Source: Treponema sp. (GTDB taxonomy: Bacteria > Spirochaetota > Spirochaetia > Treponematales > Breznakiellaceae). From it: a stretch of 64,000 nucleotides of DNA. The notes below the pieces were generated by a model that made no database searches, was not told the origin of the DNA, and worked only from the letters and a program-made list of their open reading frames with translations. Location of the stretch: NCBI GenBank assembly GCA_009784975.1, contig WQXG01000001.1, positions 1-64,000 of the forward strand, written 5' to 3'. This document shows, piece by piece, positions 1 to 7,222 of the stretch (the stretch's first letter is position 1; every line of letters begins with the position of its first letter). Both the position numbers and the translations under genes were made by a program.

Positions 1-59
1 ACCGCTTCTGTTTTAAATTCCTGTGTGTACTGTCGTCTTTCTTTCATTTTCTTTGCCAT
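1..59 (-). CDS. IS3-family transposase OrfA, N-terminal fragment (runs off left edge)
   Basis: Too short for the ORF track. On the minus strand an ATG preceded by AGGAGAGG opens a frame that reads MAKKMKERRQYTQEFKTEA and continues past base 1. The 'RR.YTQEFKTEA' pattern is the usual start of the helix-turn-helix OrfA protein of IS3/IS911-type insertion sequences, which binds the element ends. Only 19 residues are visible, so the family call rests on one motif. The element's end probably lies near base 117, where homology to the downstream repeat-protein gene starts, suggesting that the IS disrupted that gene. Confidence 0.6.
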   Translation of the reverse strand, partial: MAKKMKERRQYTQEFKTEA

Positions 60-117
60 TTTTCCTCTCCTTACATTGTAATTTGTGCTTATCTTTGTGT
101 ATACCGGAGGGGGGTAA

Positions 118-240
118 ACCCATAGTGTTACCCATAGAATAAACGGTAATGAAATCAGAGATGTTTCTGATAGGGTCGTCAGCAGATTGAATGATAATGA
201 AGTTAGAGACATTGGTGATTCTGTAACTCATAGGTTTTAA
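118..240 (+). pseudogene. 3' remnant of an EIRD-repeat protein gene
   Basis: The plus-strand frame ending in TAA at 238-240 reads THSVTHRINGNEIRDVSDRV and continues to NEVRDIGDSVTHRF. This matches the C-terminal half of the intact gene at 9099-9338. Upstream the frame meets TAA at 115-117, there is no start codon, and homology stops beside the IS3-like transposase start. It is therefore read as a 5'-truncated copy, probably cut by the insertion. It is followed by a 90-aa gene in the same arrangement as the second copy at 616-968. The minus-strand ORF 13-231 in the track is its antisense shadow. Confidence 0.7.
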
Positions 241-272
241 AAATATATAAATATCTATAGGAGGATATTAAA

Positions 273-545
273 ATGGTTTATTATGTTGTTGATTCATGTC
301 ATAATGACCGCTCGGGTGGCGGCGCAGAAGGATGGATGTATTTAAAAGAAGTGCAGGGAGAATCTATGCCAAAAAGTAGTTTGAATCATAACGCTAATGG
401 GTTCATAAGAATGGAATACTTTTCCACTTATAAAGAGGCAAAAGATTTTTTTCAAACGAATTTTATGGCATATTTGAATGGACGTAATTTTTATATAGAT
501 ACGCACGATATGGTAGGAAATGATAAATGTATTGTTGATAACTAG
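273..545 (+). CDS. Uncharacterised 90-aa protein, copy A
   Basis: Function not recognised. The start is fixed by AGGAGG eight bases upstream of ATG. The protein is soluble, with no signal peptide or membrane segment. It begins MVYYVVDSCHN, has a Gly-rich turn (GGGAEGW), a central 'NHNANGFIRMEYFSTYKEA' stretch and ends 'YIDTHDMVGNDKCIVDN'. It is paralogous to the gene at 696-968, with the closest identity at the N-terminus and in 'NANGF.R.EY.STYKEA'. Both copies follow an EIRD-repeat gene, so the two products may act together. An immunity or accessory role is possible but is only inference. Confidence 0.75.
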   Translation: MVYYVVDSCHNDRSGGGAEGWMYLKEVQGESMPKSSLNHNANGFIRMEYFSTYKEAKDFFQTNFMAYLNGRNFYIDTHDMVGNDKCIVDN

Positions 546-615
546 GTTAAATTAGATGTTTTCATAAAATATTTTACAAAAGTAAAAATAGAAGAACTAT
601 TTCAAGGAGCAAATT

Positions 616-663
616 ATGGCAGACATTAGAGACATTAATGGCAATGTTACCCATAGGTTTTAA
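616..663 (+). CDS. 15-aa mini version of the EIRD-repeat protein
   Basis: ATG with AAGGAG upstream opens a frame coding MADIRDINGNVTHRF and stopping at TAA. The first 14 residues match the first unit of the full protein at 9099 almost exactly, and the final 'VTHRF-stop' matches its end. The copy therefore has a start, one unit and a tail, with all middle units missing. This fits loss of the 48-bp repeats by slippage or recombination. Whether a 15-residue peptide is made is unknown; it may be a relic. Confidence 0.55.
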   Translation: MADIRDINGNVTHRF

Positions 664-695
664 AAAATATAAATATCTACTAGGAGGATATTAAA

Positions 696-968
696 ATGGT
701 TTATTATGTTTTTGATTCGTGTCATAACTATACCGCAAATGGTGGTGCAGAAGGCTGGATGGTACTTAAAGAGGAACAGGGAGAATCTATGCCCGAAGGT
801 AGTATGGTTCATAATGCTAATGGGTTCACAAGAACGGAATACTATTCCACTTATAAAGAGGCAGAAGAAATATTTCGAAGAAATTTTTCGGACTACTCGC
901 GTGCAAAAAATCAATATATAGAAACACACGATATGGTAATGAATGATAGATATATTATTAATACTTAA
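696..968 (+). CDS. Uncharacterised 90-aa protein, copy B
   Basis: Paralogue of 273-545 with the same length and the same AGGAGG-ATG context. It begins MVYYVFDSCHNYTANGG and ends 'YIETHDMVMNDRYIINT'. Differences cluster after residue 50 ('EEIFRRNFSDYSRAKNQ' against 'KDFFQTNFMAYLNGRNF'). No known domain, signal peptide or membrane helix was seen. The ORFs 660-929 (minus) and 706-921 (plus) in the track are shadows of this gene. The conserved N-terminal half with a divergent C-terminal half would suit a partner-specific protein, which is inference only. Confidence 0.75.
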   Translation: MVYYVFDSCHNYTANGGAEGWMVLKEEQGESMPEGSMVHNANGFTRTEYYSTYKEAEEIFRRNFSDYSRAKNQYIETHDMVMNDRYIINT

Positions 969-1005
969 GTTAAATCAGATATTTTTGTTAGTTGAAGTTA
1001 AAATA

Positions 1006-1028
1006 ATTAGTTTAGTTTTTAAACTAAT
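1006..1028. other. AT-rich inverted repeat between the 90-aa gene and the RiPP precursor
   Basis: ATTAGTTT and AAACTAAT are 8-bp arms with a 7-nt loop. It lies 38 bp after the 90-aa gene and 83 bp before the precursor gene. It could be a weak terminator or an operator. The arms are almost all A/T and no clear T-tract follows, so this is low confidence. The remainder of 969-1110 shows no gene. Confidence 0.3.
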
Positions 1029-1110
1029 AATGCCAAATATAAATAAGTATTTAGCATACTAATAAAAAGACTGCTTGTTGAGCGGGTATATTCTAGAAAA
1101 GGAGAAAAAA

Positions 1111-1224
1111 ATGACTTACAGCAAACCTCAGGTACTTGCACAAAACAGCAAGCAAGGATCATTTGCAGCGGGTTGTCCAGCTGAAAACAGATGGTGGTGT
1201 CAAAACTGCGAAATGAAACCGTAA
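1111..1224 (+). CDS. Probable RiPP precursor peptide, 37 aa
   Basis: Too short for the ORF track. ATG follows a strong AGGAG six to seven bases upstream. The peptide has a polar leader (MTYSKPQVLAQNSKQ), a 'GSFAAGCP' motif that looks like a leader/core boundary, and a compact C-terminus 'AENRWWCQNCEMKP' with three Cys in total and two adjacent Trp. The next gene, 64 bp downstream, encodes an RRE-bearing radical SAM/SPASM enzyme, the standard partner of such peptides. Thioether crosslinks from Cys (sactipeptide or ranthipeptide type), or Trp-based crosslinks, are the likeliest modifications, but chemistry cannot be read from sequence. No dedicated peptidase or transporter is visible nearby. 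Confidence 0.8.
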   Translation: MTYSKPQVLAQNSKQGSFAAGCPAENRWWCQNCEMKP

Positions 1225-1288
1225 TTTATTCTGAGAAAAAGAGTTTTTTCTGTTCTCTTGAAAAACAGAATTTAAAATAAGGAGTAAA

Positions 1289-2728
1289 ATGCTCTATCGG
1301 CAAAAATTCGATACCTTTATTCGCCGCTACGATGACGTGGGATATATTATGAATAAAAGCGACTTAAGTGACCGTGTCGTCGATCTAGCAGGAGCTGTTT
1401 TTCTCGAAGTGCTTTCTCGGAAAGGTCAGAGTATAGAAGTGCTTGCTGTGAAAATTGCACGAACATTTATTGACGTTGATATAAATACATTAGAAAAAGA
1501 TGCTGCAGAATTTTATGCCATGTTAGAAGAGGATGGCTTCATAGTCTCTGGCGAAACGGAAGAGGAACTTGACAGAAAAGATACACGCTTTTCGTATTCT
1601 ACGTTGAATCCTAAAACTGTCAGAACCGATTTTACCCCTGGAATTAAACGTGTGAACAAAACTACCCAAGAATTTCTTAATGAAAATTTCAAGGATAATC
1701 CGCATTTAGCTTCATTCCAAATAGAGCTTACAAGTCGTTGTAACGAGCGTTGTATTCATTGTTATATTCCACACAAATATAAACTCGAAGATATTGCTCC
1801 AGATTTTTTTTATGACGTGCTTGACCAATGTAGAAATATGGGATTACTCAGTTTAACTCTATCTGGTGGTGAACCGATGTTACATCCAATGTTTTGCGAT
1901 TTTTTGAGTAAAGCAAAGGAATATGATTTTTCTATCAACATTCTTTCTAACTTCACCCTTCTTAACGACGAAATAATTGCAGAAATGAAGGCAAACCGCC
2001 TTTCTAGTGTTCAGGTATCGCTGTACAGTATGAAACCAGAAATACACGATGGTATTACGAAACTTCCTGGCTCTTTTGAAAAAACGAAAAACTCAATTCT
2101 GAAGTTGATTGAAAACAATATACCATTGCAAATAAGCTGTCCCACCATGAAACAAAACAAAAATTGCTATATTGATGTAATGAAGTGGGCACGAGAGAAC
2201 AAATGTCGCACGGTATCTGACTTCATAATGATGGCACGCTACGACGGTTGTGTCGAAAATTTGGAAAACCGACTTTCTATTGATGAGACGGAAAAACTTA
2301 TAAATGATGTTCTTGACAACGATCAAGAATATAGGATGGAATTGCTAGGTGCAAATATCGATGCTATCAATGTTCGGGATATTTCCGAAGACAAAATTTG
2401 TGGTGTGTGTATTGATACTCTGTGCATGGTGGCAAATGGTAATGTCTATCCTTGCTCTGGTTGGCAGAGCTATGTTTGTGGCAATTTAAAAGAAACCCCA
2501 CTACGTGAGATTTGGGAAAACTCATCCAAGGTCATGTATTTGCGTAGCTTGCGTAAAAAAGATTTCCCAATATGCCTTGAATGTATAGATAGAAATTTCT
2601 GTGCGATGTGCATGGTTCGCAATGGTAATGAGGATCCTGATGGTAATTTTCTAAAAATTAACGAGCACTTCTGTAAGGTAGCAGCACTAAATCGTAAAAT
2701 CGTTTTAGAATGGAAAAAAGCACACTAG
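1289..2728 (+). CDS. Radical SAM/SPASM peptide maturase with N-terminal PqqD-like RRE
   Basis: A 479-aa protein with the layout of RiPP-modifying radical SAM enzymes. Residues ~1-110 resemble a PqqD-type RiPP recognition element that binds the leader peptide. Residues ~145-330 hold the radical SAM core with the 4Fe-4S motif CNERCIHC and the GGEP motif (LSGGEPMLHP). Residues ~365-465 form a SPASM domain rich in Cys (CGVC, NGNVYPCSGW, CLECIDRNFCAMC, FC) for auxiliary clusters. Start: ATG preceded by AAGGAG. Its place right after the Cys/Trp peptide at 1111 makes that peptide its probable substrate. Confidence 0.88.
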   Translation: MLYRQKFDTFIRRYDDVGYIMNKSDLSDRVVDLAGAVFLEVLSRKGQSIEVLAVKIARTFIDVDINTLEKDAAEFYAMLEEDGFIVSGETEEELDRKDTRFSYSTLNPKTVRTDFTPGIKRVNKTTQEFLNENFKDNPHLASFQIELTSRCNERCIHCYIPHKYKLEDIAPDFFYDVLDQCRNMGLLSLTLSGGEPMLHPMFCDFLSKAKEYDFSINILSNFTLLNDEIIAEMKANRLSSVQVSLYSMKPEIHDGITKLPGSFEKTKNSILKLIENNIPLQISCPTMKQNKNCYIDVMKWARENKCRTVSDFIMMARYDGCVENLENRLSIDETEKLINDVLDNDQEYRMELLGANIDAINVRDISEDKICGVCIDTLCMVANGNVYPCSGWQSYVCGNLKETPLREIWENSSKVMYLRSLRKKDFPICLECIDRNFCAMCMVRNGNEDPDGNFLKINEHFCKVAALNRKIVLEWKKAH

Positions 2729-2746
2729 TCAATTTGGAGATTAATT

Positions 2747-3190
2747 TTGCATTGTTCAGTATATGACATAGGTAAATTGACGGATTATAAATTCGTTGTT
2801 ATATTTGCTCGTTTTAATTATAAATGGGTATTATGCAAACATAAAGATAGAATTACCTGGGAGTTACCCGGAGGGGGTATCAAACTTGGTGAGACAACAA
2901 TAGATGCAGCAAAAAGAGAGTTATATGAGGAAACAGGAGCAATAAATTTCAGCATCATTCCTATTTGTGATTATAGTTTTTCATTATCAAACGCTCAGGT
3001 ATTTTTTGCAAGTATTGATAATATTGGTAATATCCCAGAAAGTGAAATTGATTATGTGCAATTTTTTGATACATTTCCTGAGGATATAACATATCCTGAG
3101 GATAAAAACGAATTAATACCATATGTTCTAAATAAAATAAAAGAGAGGAATATATATGATTGTAAAACATACTATAGACGATTTCAATAA
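2747..3190 (+). CDS. Nudix hydrolase (YtkD/MutT-like)
   Basis: A 147-aa protein with a full Nudix box (GGGIKLGETTIDAAKRELYEETG) spanning about residues 42-65, which binds Mg2+ and cleaves nucleoside-diphosphate-linked substrates. The 'TWELPGGG' lead-in is like YtkD-type nucleoside triphosphatases. The start is a TTG with GGAG upstream, 18 bp after the maturase stop. The gene overlaps the following methyltransferase by 35 bp, showing tight coupling. The substrate is unknown. It could handle a nucleotide cofactor or a pathway intermediate, or be a passenger resistance-type gene in the island. Confidence 0.82.
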   Translation: MHCSVYDIGKLTDYKFVVIFARFNYKWVLCKHKDRITWELPGGGIKLGETTIDAAKRELYEETGAINFSIIPICDYSFSLSNAQVFFASIDNIGNIPESEIDYVQFFDTFPEDITYPEDKNELIPYVLNKIKERNIYDCKTYYRRFQ

Positions 3191-4013
3191 CCTTTGGCAA
3201 TTATCAGAGGCTGGTAAATCCGCAAATTCAAAAGTGTTTTGGGCAGATATAGCCGACAATTGGATTTCTGAATTCGTTTCAGAGGAAAAAGGTAAGCCTT
3301 GGGTTCATCATAGAGTATGTGCAACATCAAATTATTTAAAACAAAACGATTTGATAAACTCGAAATGTTCTGTTGTTGATATTGGATGCGGTCCAGGTCT
3401 TTTTGTAATAGAATTTGCTAAAACTGCAAAATACGCAATGGGTATAGATTATTCAAATCGTTTTATTCAATATGGTCGCGATGTTGCAAAAATTCAAGGA
3501 ATACATAATGTAGAATTTTGTGAATATGATTTTGAAAATATAGATATTGATAGCATGGGACTTACAGGAGCCTTTGATTTAGCATTTTCTTGTATAAGTG
3601 GTGCGATTTGTTCTTTGGAATCAATTAATAAACTAATGAAGATGAGTCATTCATGGTGCTATTGTTCAAATTTTGTAAGTGTGAATGATAGTCTTATAAA
3701 AGCAATTTGTTATGATATTTTTGGAGAACATTATAAATCTCATCATAATGGAACTGGCTTCTACTCTCTTTTTAATATTCTTTGGTTAATGGGTTATCGT
3801 CCTGAAACAAACTACTTTGTAGAGTCTCATACAGAAGTAATTGTACCTACATGGGAAAAAGCACAAGAATTTGCAAATAGGTGTCATCATAAAACACCAG
3901 AAGAAACAGAAAAAATATTTAATTGGCTTAATTCACATAGAGAGATAGAGCGGAAGGTAGAATATGCCTACGGTGGAATTCTTTGGGATATTCGTATAAA
4001 GGATGGGCGCTAA
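3156..4013 (+). CDS. Class I SAM-dependent methyltransferase
   Basis: A 285-aa Rossmann-fold methyltransferase. Motif I is 'VVDIGCGPGLFVIEFA' at about residues 72-87, followed by an acidic end of beta-2 (AMGIDYS) and 'FDLAFSCISGAI' as the motif IV region. The N-terminal ~60 residues (WADIADNWISEF) form a cap as in small-molecule methyltransferases. It overlaps the Nudix gene by 35 bp and precedes the second radical SAM gene by 48 bp. The acceptor is unknown; in this context a modified peptide or small metabolite is possible. Confidence 0.82.
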   Translation: MIVKHTIDDFNNLWQLSEAGKSANSKVFWADIADNWISEFVSEEKGKPWVHHRVCATSNYLKQNDLINSKCSVVDIGCGPGLFVIEFAKTAKYAMGIDYSNRFIQYGRDVAKIQGIHNVEFCEYDFENIDIDSMGLTGAFDLAFSCISGAICSLESINKLMKMSHSWCYCSNFVSVNDSLIKAICYDIFGEHYKSHHNGTGFYSLFNILWLMGYRPETNYFVESHTEVIVPTWEKAQEFANRCHHKTPEETEKIFNWLNSHREIERKVEYAYGGILWDIRIKDGR

Positions 4014-4061
4014 GTAAATAAAGATACTGTGAAAGATAAATATTAACTAAGGAGTAATAAT

Positions 4062-5033
4062 ATGCAAAAAAACAATGTTTTAAATAATATTACAGTGGCA
4101 AAGATCGTTACTGGTACTTACGGACAAAAGGGTTGTACTTGTAATTGCCCTGGATGTTTTTTAGGAACTTATGATGCATTAGGTAAACCAAAATATCAAG
4201 GGACAATAGAGCAAGTTATTGAAATGGTATCCCTATTACCAAACTTGAAGTCTGTCATATTATATGGAAATCCGGATATATCTGTTGATCCGCAGTTTTG
4301 TAATGAAGCAGCAAAATATCTTCAATCCCTTAAAAAAAGTATAGTTATGTTTACTTCTGGTATTGGCGGTGCAAAAATAATTAAAGAAATTATGAATGGT
4401 ATTAATCCTGAATCTGTTTCAATAAATATTTCTGTTGATTCAATTGATGAGAAAAAACTTCGTATGTTACGGGGATGTAATATATCATTACAAAACATTG
4501 TTGATAGTATGATGTGTTGTAATGAAATAAAAGTTCCTTTTAGTATATCAACAAATATTTGGCCATTGACAGCAAATGATGACTTTTTTAATTTTAAAAA
4601 ATATTTTTTATCGTACGGTGCTCAAAAAATCCGTTTTCATTTTGGATCACCTGATGGTGCAATAACAGAAATGCCCCATATTAATGAAGATTCATTTTTA
4701 GAAATAAGAAATAAATTAAGAGAAGTGGGCGGCAGGGTACCTGCTATTCTTGTTACTAAAGAAGAATATGTCAAATGGAAGCTGGATACCTATCGCCCAC
4801 AGTGTATTAAAGCACATAAACTGCATGTTTTTCTTGAGCAAGATGGAATAAAAGCAGCAGCATGCTGCGGAATATTAGCACAACAAAATCCAGAAAAACA
4901 TATTGTTGACATCAGAAAAGTTGAACATCTTGAATCAAGCAATGTAAAACGGTGTCCTTGTGCAGAAAAAAGTTTGGGATATAAATGTAATTTTTTAATT
5001 CCTGTTTGCAGAAGTTTTAGCTGTCCGGAATAA
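4062..5033 (+). CDS. Second radical SAM protein with Cys-rich C-terminus
   Basis: A 323-aa protein. The cluster motif is CTCNCPGC (CxxxCxxC with an extra Cys) at about residues 26-33, and the core continues with 'SVILYGNPDIS' in place of the usual GGEP. The C-terminal ~80 residues carry about eight Cys (ACC, CPC, CNF, VCRSFSCPE), suggesting one or more auxiliary iron-sulfur clusters. It has no RRE domain. AAGGAG precedes the ATG. It sits 51 bp before a Cys-rich flavoprotein, so the two may form a redox pair. The substrate is not predictable. Confidence 0.8.
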   Translation: MQKNNVLNNITVAKIVTGTYGQKGCTCNCPGCFLGTYDALGKPKYQGTIEQVIEMVSLLPNLKSVILYGNPDISVDPQFCNEAAKYLQSLKKSIVMFTSGIGGAKIIKEIMNGINPESVSINISVDSIDEKKLRMLRGCNISLQNIVDSMMCCNEIKVPFSISTNIWPLTANDDFFNFKKYFLSYGAQKIRFHFGSPDGAITEMPHINEDSFLEIRNKLREVGGRVPAILVTKEEYVKWKLDTYRPQCIKAHKLHVFLEQDGIKAAACCGILAQQNPEKHIVDIRKVEHLESSNVKRCPCAEKSLGYKCNFLIPVCRSFSCPE

Positions 5034-5084
5034 GTTTTATAAGAAATAAAGAATCTAATTTAATATAAAATGAGGTAATGAAAA

Positions 5085-6434
5085 TTGTTTGATGTTGTAA
5101 TTATTGGTGCTGGTCCAGCAGGATTATCTGCGGCATATTCATTAGTAAAAAATAATTCTAAACTAAAGGTTGCATTATTTGAGGCTGGTAGTAGCAGAGA
5201 TAAAAGTATATGTAGTTTACCAACAGAATCACAATGTAAAAAATGTGAAAATTGCGAAACAATTACAGGTTTTGGTGGATGCTTTTTGCCCTTTCATGCA
5301 TCAAAACTCAGCTTTCCTCCATCGGGTAAGCGATTGGCAAAAATTATGGGAGATGATGAATACAAAAGAATTTGTAAAATTATTTGGTCTTTATATTGTG
5401 ATTTAATTAAAAAACCTGATTTGGTTTATCCAAAACTAATAGAGAACATCAATTTACTGGAACGTTCAATAATATCACGTAATTGTGAAATGGTTTTATA
5501 CAAATATCCAATTCATCTCTCAAATGAAAAAGAACATTCACTATTCATTAATGAAATATATAAAACATTGGTAGAAAATGATGTAGAAATATTTACTAAC
5601 CAGTTTATTGATATTGAACATAATATTGATATTAAAAATAAAACATTGACAATACGTGGAAATGACACTATTAAGTTCAAGAGTATCTTTTTGGCAACTG
5701 GAAGACGTGGTTTTAATCAAACGCAAAACTTTTTTAATGCAAATGGAATTTTAAGAAAAAAAGAAAATGCTAATTTTGGTATTAGATATATGATACCATC
5801 AAAATATCTCAATATAATATCCTCCTTACATCCAGATTTTAAAGTAAAACTTCAAACGCCAGAAGCAGAACTTGAGACGTTTTGTTTCAGTAATAGTCAT
5901 AACGGAGGACGTGTTGACTTTTTACAATATGATGAATTTTTAAATATAGATGGGCATATCTCTGTTAATGCTGAAGGTGATATGATAAAAAATATGGCTT
6001 ATGGAAATTTTGCAGTACTCTATAAAAACCTCAAAAAAATTATAACCTACAAAGAAATTGTTTCTCGTATAGATCAAATGACTATTCATAATTTTAAACG
6101 AATTCCCATTGGGAATTCTTTATTTGTATCAAACAATTCTGAGTTATCGCAATTTTTTCACGAATTTGAGTTTAAAAGCATAATTAAATTTTCTATGGAT
6201 ATTTTTAACATTATCGCAGACCTTAATAAGATTGATTTAGATAATCTTCTAAAAGAAATATATGTATATGGTCCTGAAATAGAAAATATCTGGGGTGAAA
6301 TTAAAATAATAAATAGCTCTTTTGAAATTGCTGATAATGTTTTTGCAATTGGCGATTGTACAGGTCTTGCTCAAGGGGTTATTTCATCCATGGCAATGGG
6401 ATATAAAGCAGGTGAAATGTATGGGTGTAAATAA
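5085..6434 (+). CDS. FAD-dependent oxidoreductase (COG2509-like)
   Basis: A 449-aa flavoprotein. The N-terminus 'VVIIGAGPAGLSAAYSL' is a dinucleotide-binding GxGxxG motif. Residues ~43-65 contain a Cys cluster (CSLPTESQCKKCENC) followed by 'GFGGCFLPFHASKLSF', which parallels the Cys-rich and 'GxGGAGAFSDGKL' region of COG2509 dehydrogenases. The C-terminus has the FAD-contact motif 'VFAIGDCTGLAQGVISSMAMG'. The start is TTG with GAGG ten bases upstream. Neighbouring radical SAM genes suggest a joint redox or dehydrogenation role in the island's pathway (inference). Confidence 0.82.
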   Translation: MFDVVIIGAGPAGLSAAYSLVKNNSKLKVALFEAGSSRDKSICSLPTESQCKKCENCETITGFGGCFLPFHASKLSFPPSGKRLAKIMGDDEYKRICKIIWSLYCDLIKKPDLVYPKLIENINLLERSIISRNCEMVLYKYPIHLSNEKEHSLFINEIYKTLVENDVEIFTNQFIDIEHNIDIKNKTLTIRGNDTIKFKSIFLATGRRGFNQTQNFFNANGILRKKENANFGIRYMIPSKYLNIISSLHPDFKVKLQTPEAELETFCFSNSHNGGRVDFLQYDEFLNIDGHISVNAEGDMIKNMAYGNFAVLYKNLKKIITYKEIVSRIDQMTIHNFKRIPIGNSLFVSNNSELSQFFHEFEFKSIIKFSMDIFNIIADLNKIDLDNLLKEIYVYGPEIENIWGEIKIINSSFEIADNVFAIGDCTGLAQGVISSMAMGYKAGEMYGCK

Positions 6435-6475
6435 TAAACCCCAGTCTATACTGTGGCTGAATGAAGGATAAAAGT

Positions 6476-7144
6476 ATGAATGAAGATATTAGGAAATATT
6501 TTGATAGAGCAGAAAAGTACGAAAAATCTCGCCCAGAATATCCAAAAATTATTTTGGATTATTTATTAAGTTTTGATTTTTCAAAAAATACAATAATCGC
6601 CGATATTGGTTCTGGTACAGGAAAATTATCAAAAATATTTCTGGAAAATGGTAATAAAGTATATACTGTAGAACCAAATGAAAATATGAGAAAAATGACT
6701 GATTCATTATTTGGTAAATATAGTAATTATCATTCAATGAATGGAACCGCAGAAAATACAGGATTACCAGATAAAAGCATTGATATCATTACTGTTGCAC
6801 AAGCATTTCACTGGTTTGATACAATAAAAGCATTAATGGAATTTAGAAAAATATTAAAAGATAATGGATTATTGATTTTATTATGGAATAAAAGTAATGC
6901 GAAAACGATATTCCAAAAAGAAATTAATAATATATTTAGTAATATTATTAATAAAAATGAAACGATTCATAACAAATTATCAGAAAATGACATAATAAAT
7001 ACATTTAAAATATTTTATAAAAAAGTTGTTATTGAAAATTATGCGGATAATGATTTCAATGATGTGATAGATGGAATATTTTCTTATCCTTATGCTCCGG
7101 AAAAAGGTACATCAGAATATAAAGAAATATATAATAAGATATAA
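6476..7144 (+). CDS. SAM-dependent methyltransferase, C-terminus cut by in-frame TAA
   Basis: A UbiE/YafE-like class I methyltransferase. The product starts MNEDIRKYFDRAEKYEKSRP, with motif I 'IADIGSGTGKLSKIF', 'VEPNENM', and 'AQAFHWFD'. ATG 6476 is preferred over 6461 because AAGGAT lies just before it. The protein ends '..YKEIYNKI' at TAA 7142-7144, but the same frame continues for 25 codons to TAA 7220-7222, directly abutting the next ATG. The downstream residues look like the normal C-terminal strands of this family. A nonsense mutation, possibly GAA to TAA, is the simplest reading. The shortened protein may have reduced or no activity. Confidence 0.75.
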   Translation: MNEDIRKYFDRAEKYEKSRPEYPKIILDYLLSFDFSKNTIIADIGSGTGKLSKIFLENGNKVYTVEPNENMRKMTDSLFGKYSNYHSMNGTAENTGLPDKSIDIITVAQAFHWFDTIKALMEFRKILKDNGLLILLWNKSNAKTIFQKEINNIFSNIINKNETIHNKLSENDIINTFKIFYKKVVIENYADNDFNDVIDGIFSYPYAPEKGTSEYKEIYNKI

Positions 7145-7222
7145 ATAATATTTAATAAATATAATAATAATGGAATAGTTAAATATAATTATGATACAGA
7201 AATATATATTGGGAGTATATAA
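7145..7222 (+). pseudogene. Detached C-terminal coding remnant of the methyltransferase
   Basis: Read in the frame of the upstream gene, this stretch encodes IIFNKYNNNGIVKYNYDTEIY and then IGSI before TAA. The 'FDKY..NG.V.F.Y.T..Y.G' pattern is the usual end of this methyltransferase family. It also holds the GGGAG ribosome-binding site of the next gene, explaining why it is otherwise preserved. There is no start codon for separate translation. Confidence 0.65.

Larger units (their letters stand above)
118..968 (+). repeat. Tandem duplication: repeat-protein gene plus 90-aa gene, two copies
   Basis: Unit A (118-545) and unit B (616-968) share the same order: the end of an EIRD-repeat gene ('ACCCATAGGTTTTAA' or close to it), a ~30-nt AT-rich spacer with AGGAGGATATTAAAATG, then a 90-codon gene starting MVYYV. 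The spacers and the first 15 codons are nearly identical at DNA level while the later codons diverge. This points to a duplication followed by drift or selection on the second half of the protein. Confidence 0.8.

Noticed and set aside
13-231. 72-aa minus-strand ORF (also 9036-9329 minus)
   Set aside because: Antisense of the EIRD-repeat gene; the 48-bp repeat keeps the opposite strand open, which explains both ORFs.
4062-5033. Prokaryotic viperin
   Set aside because: It has a CxxxCxxC motif but lacks the typical viperin surroundings and carries a Cys-rich C-terminus instead.
7142-7144. Recoding of TAA as an amino acid
   Set aside because: Other genes end normally at TAA, and no TAA recoding system is known for spirochaetes; a nonsense mutation is simpler.
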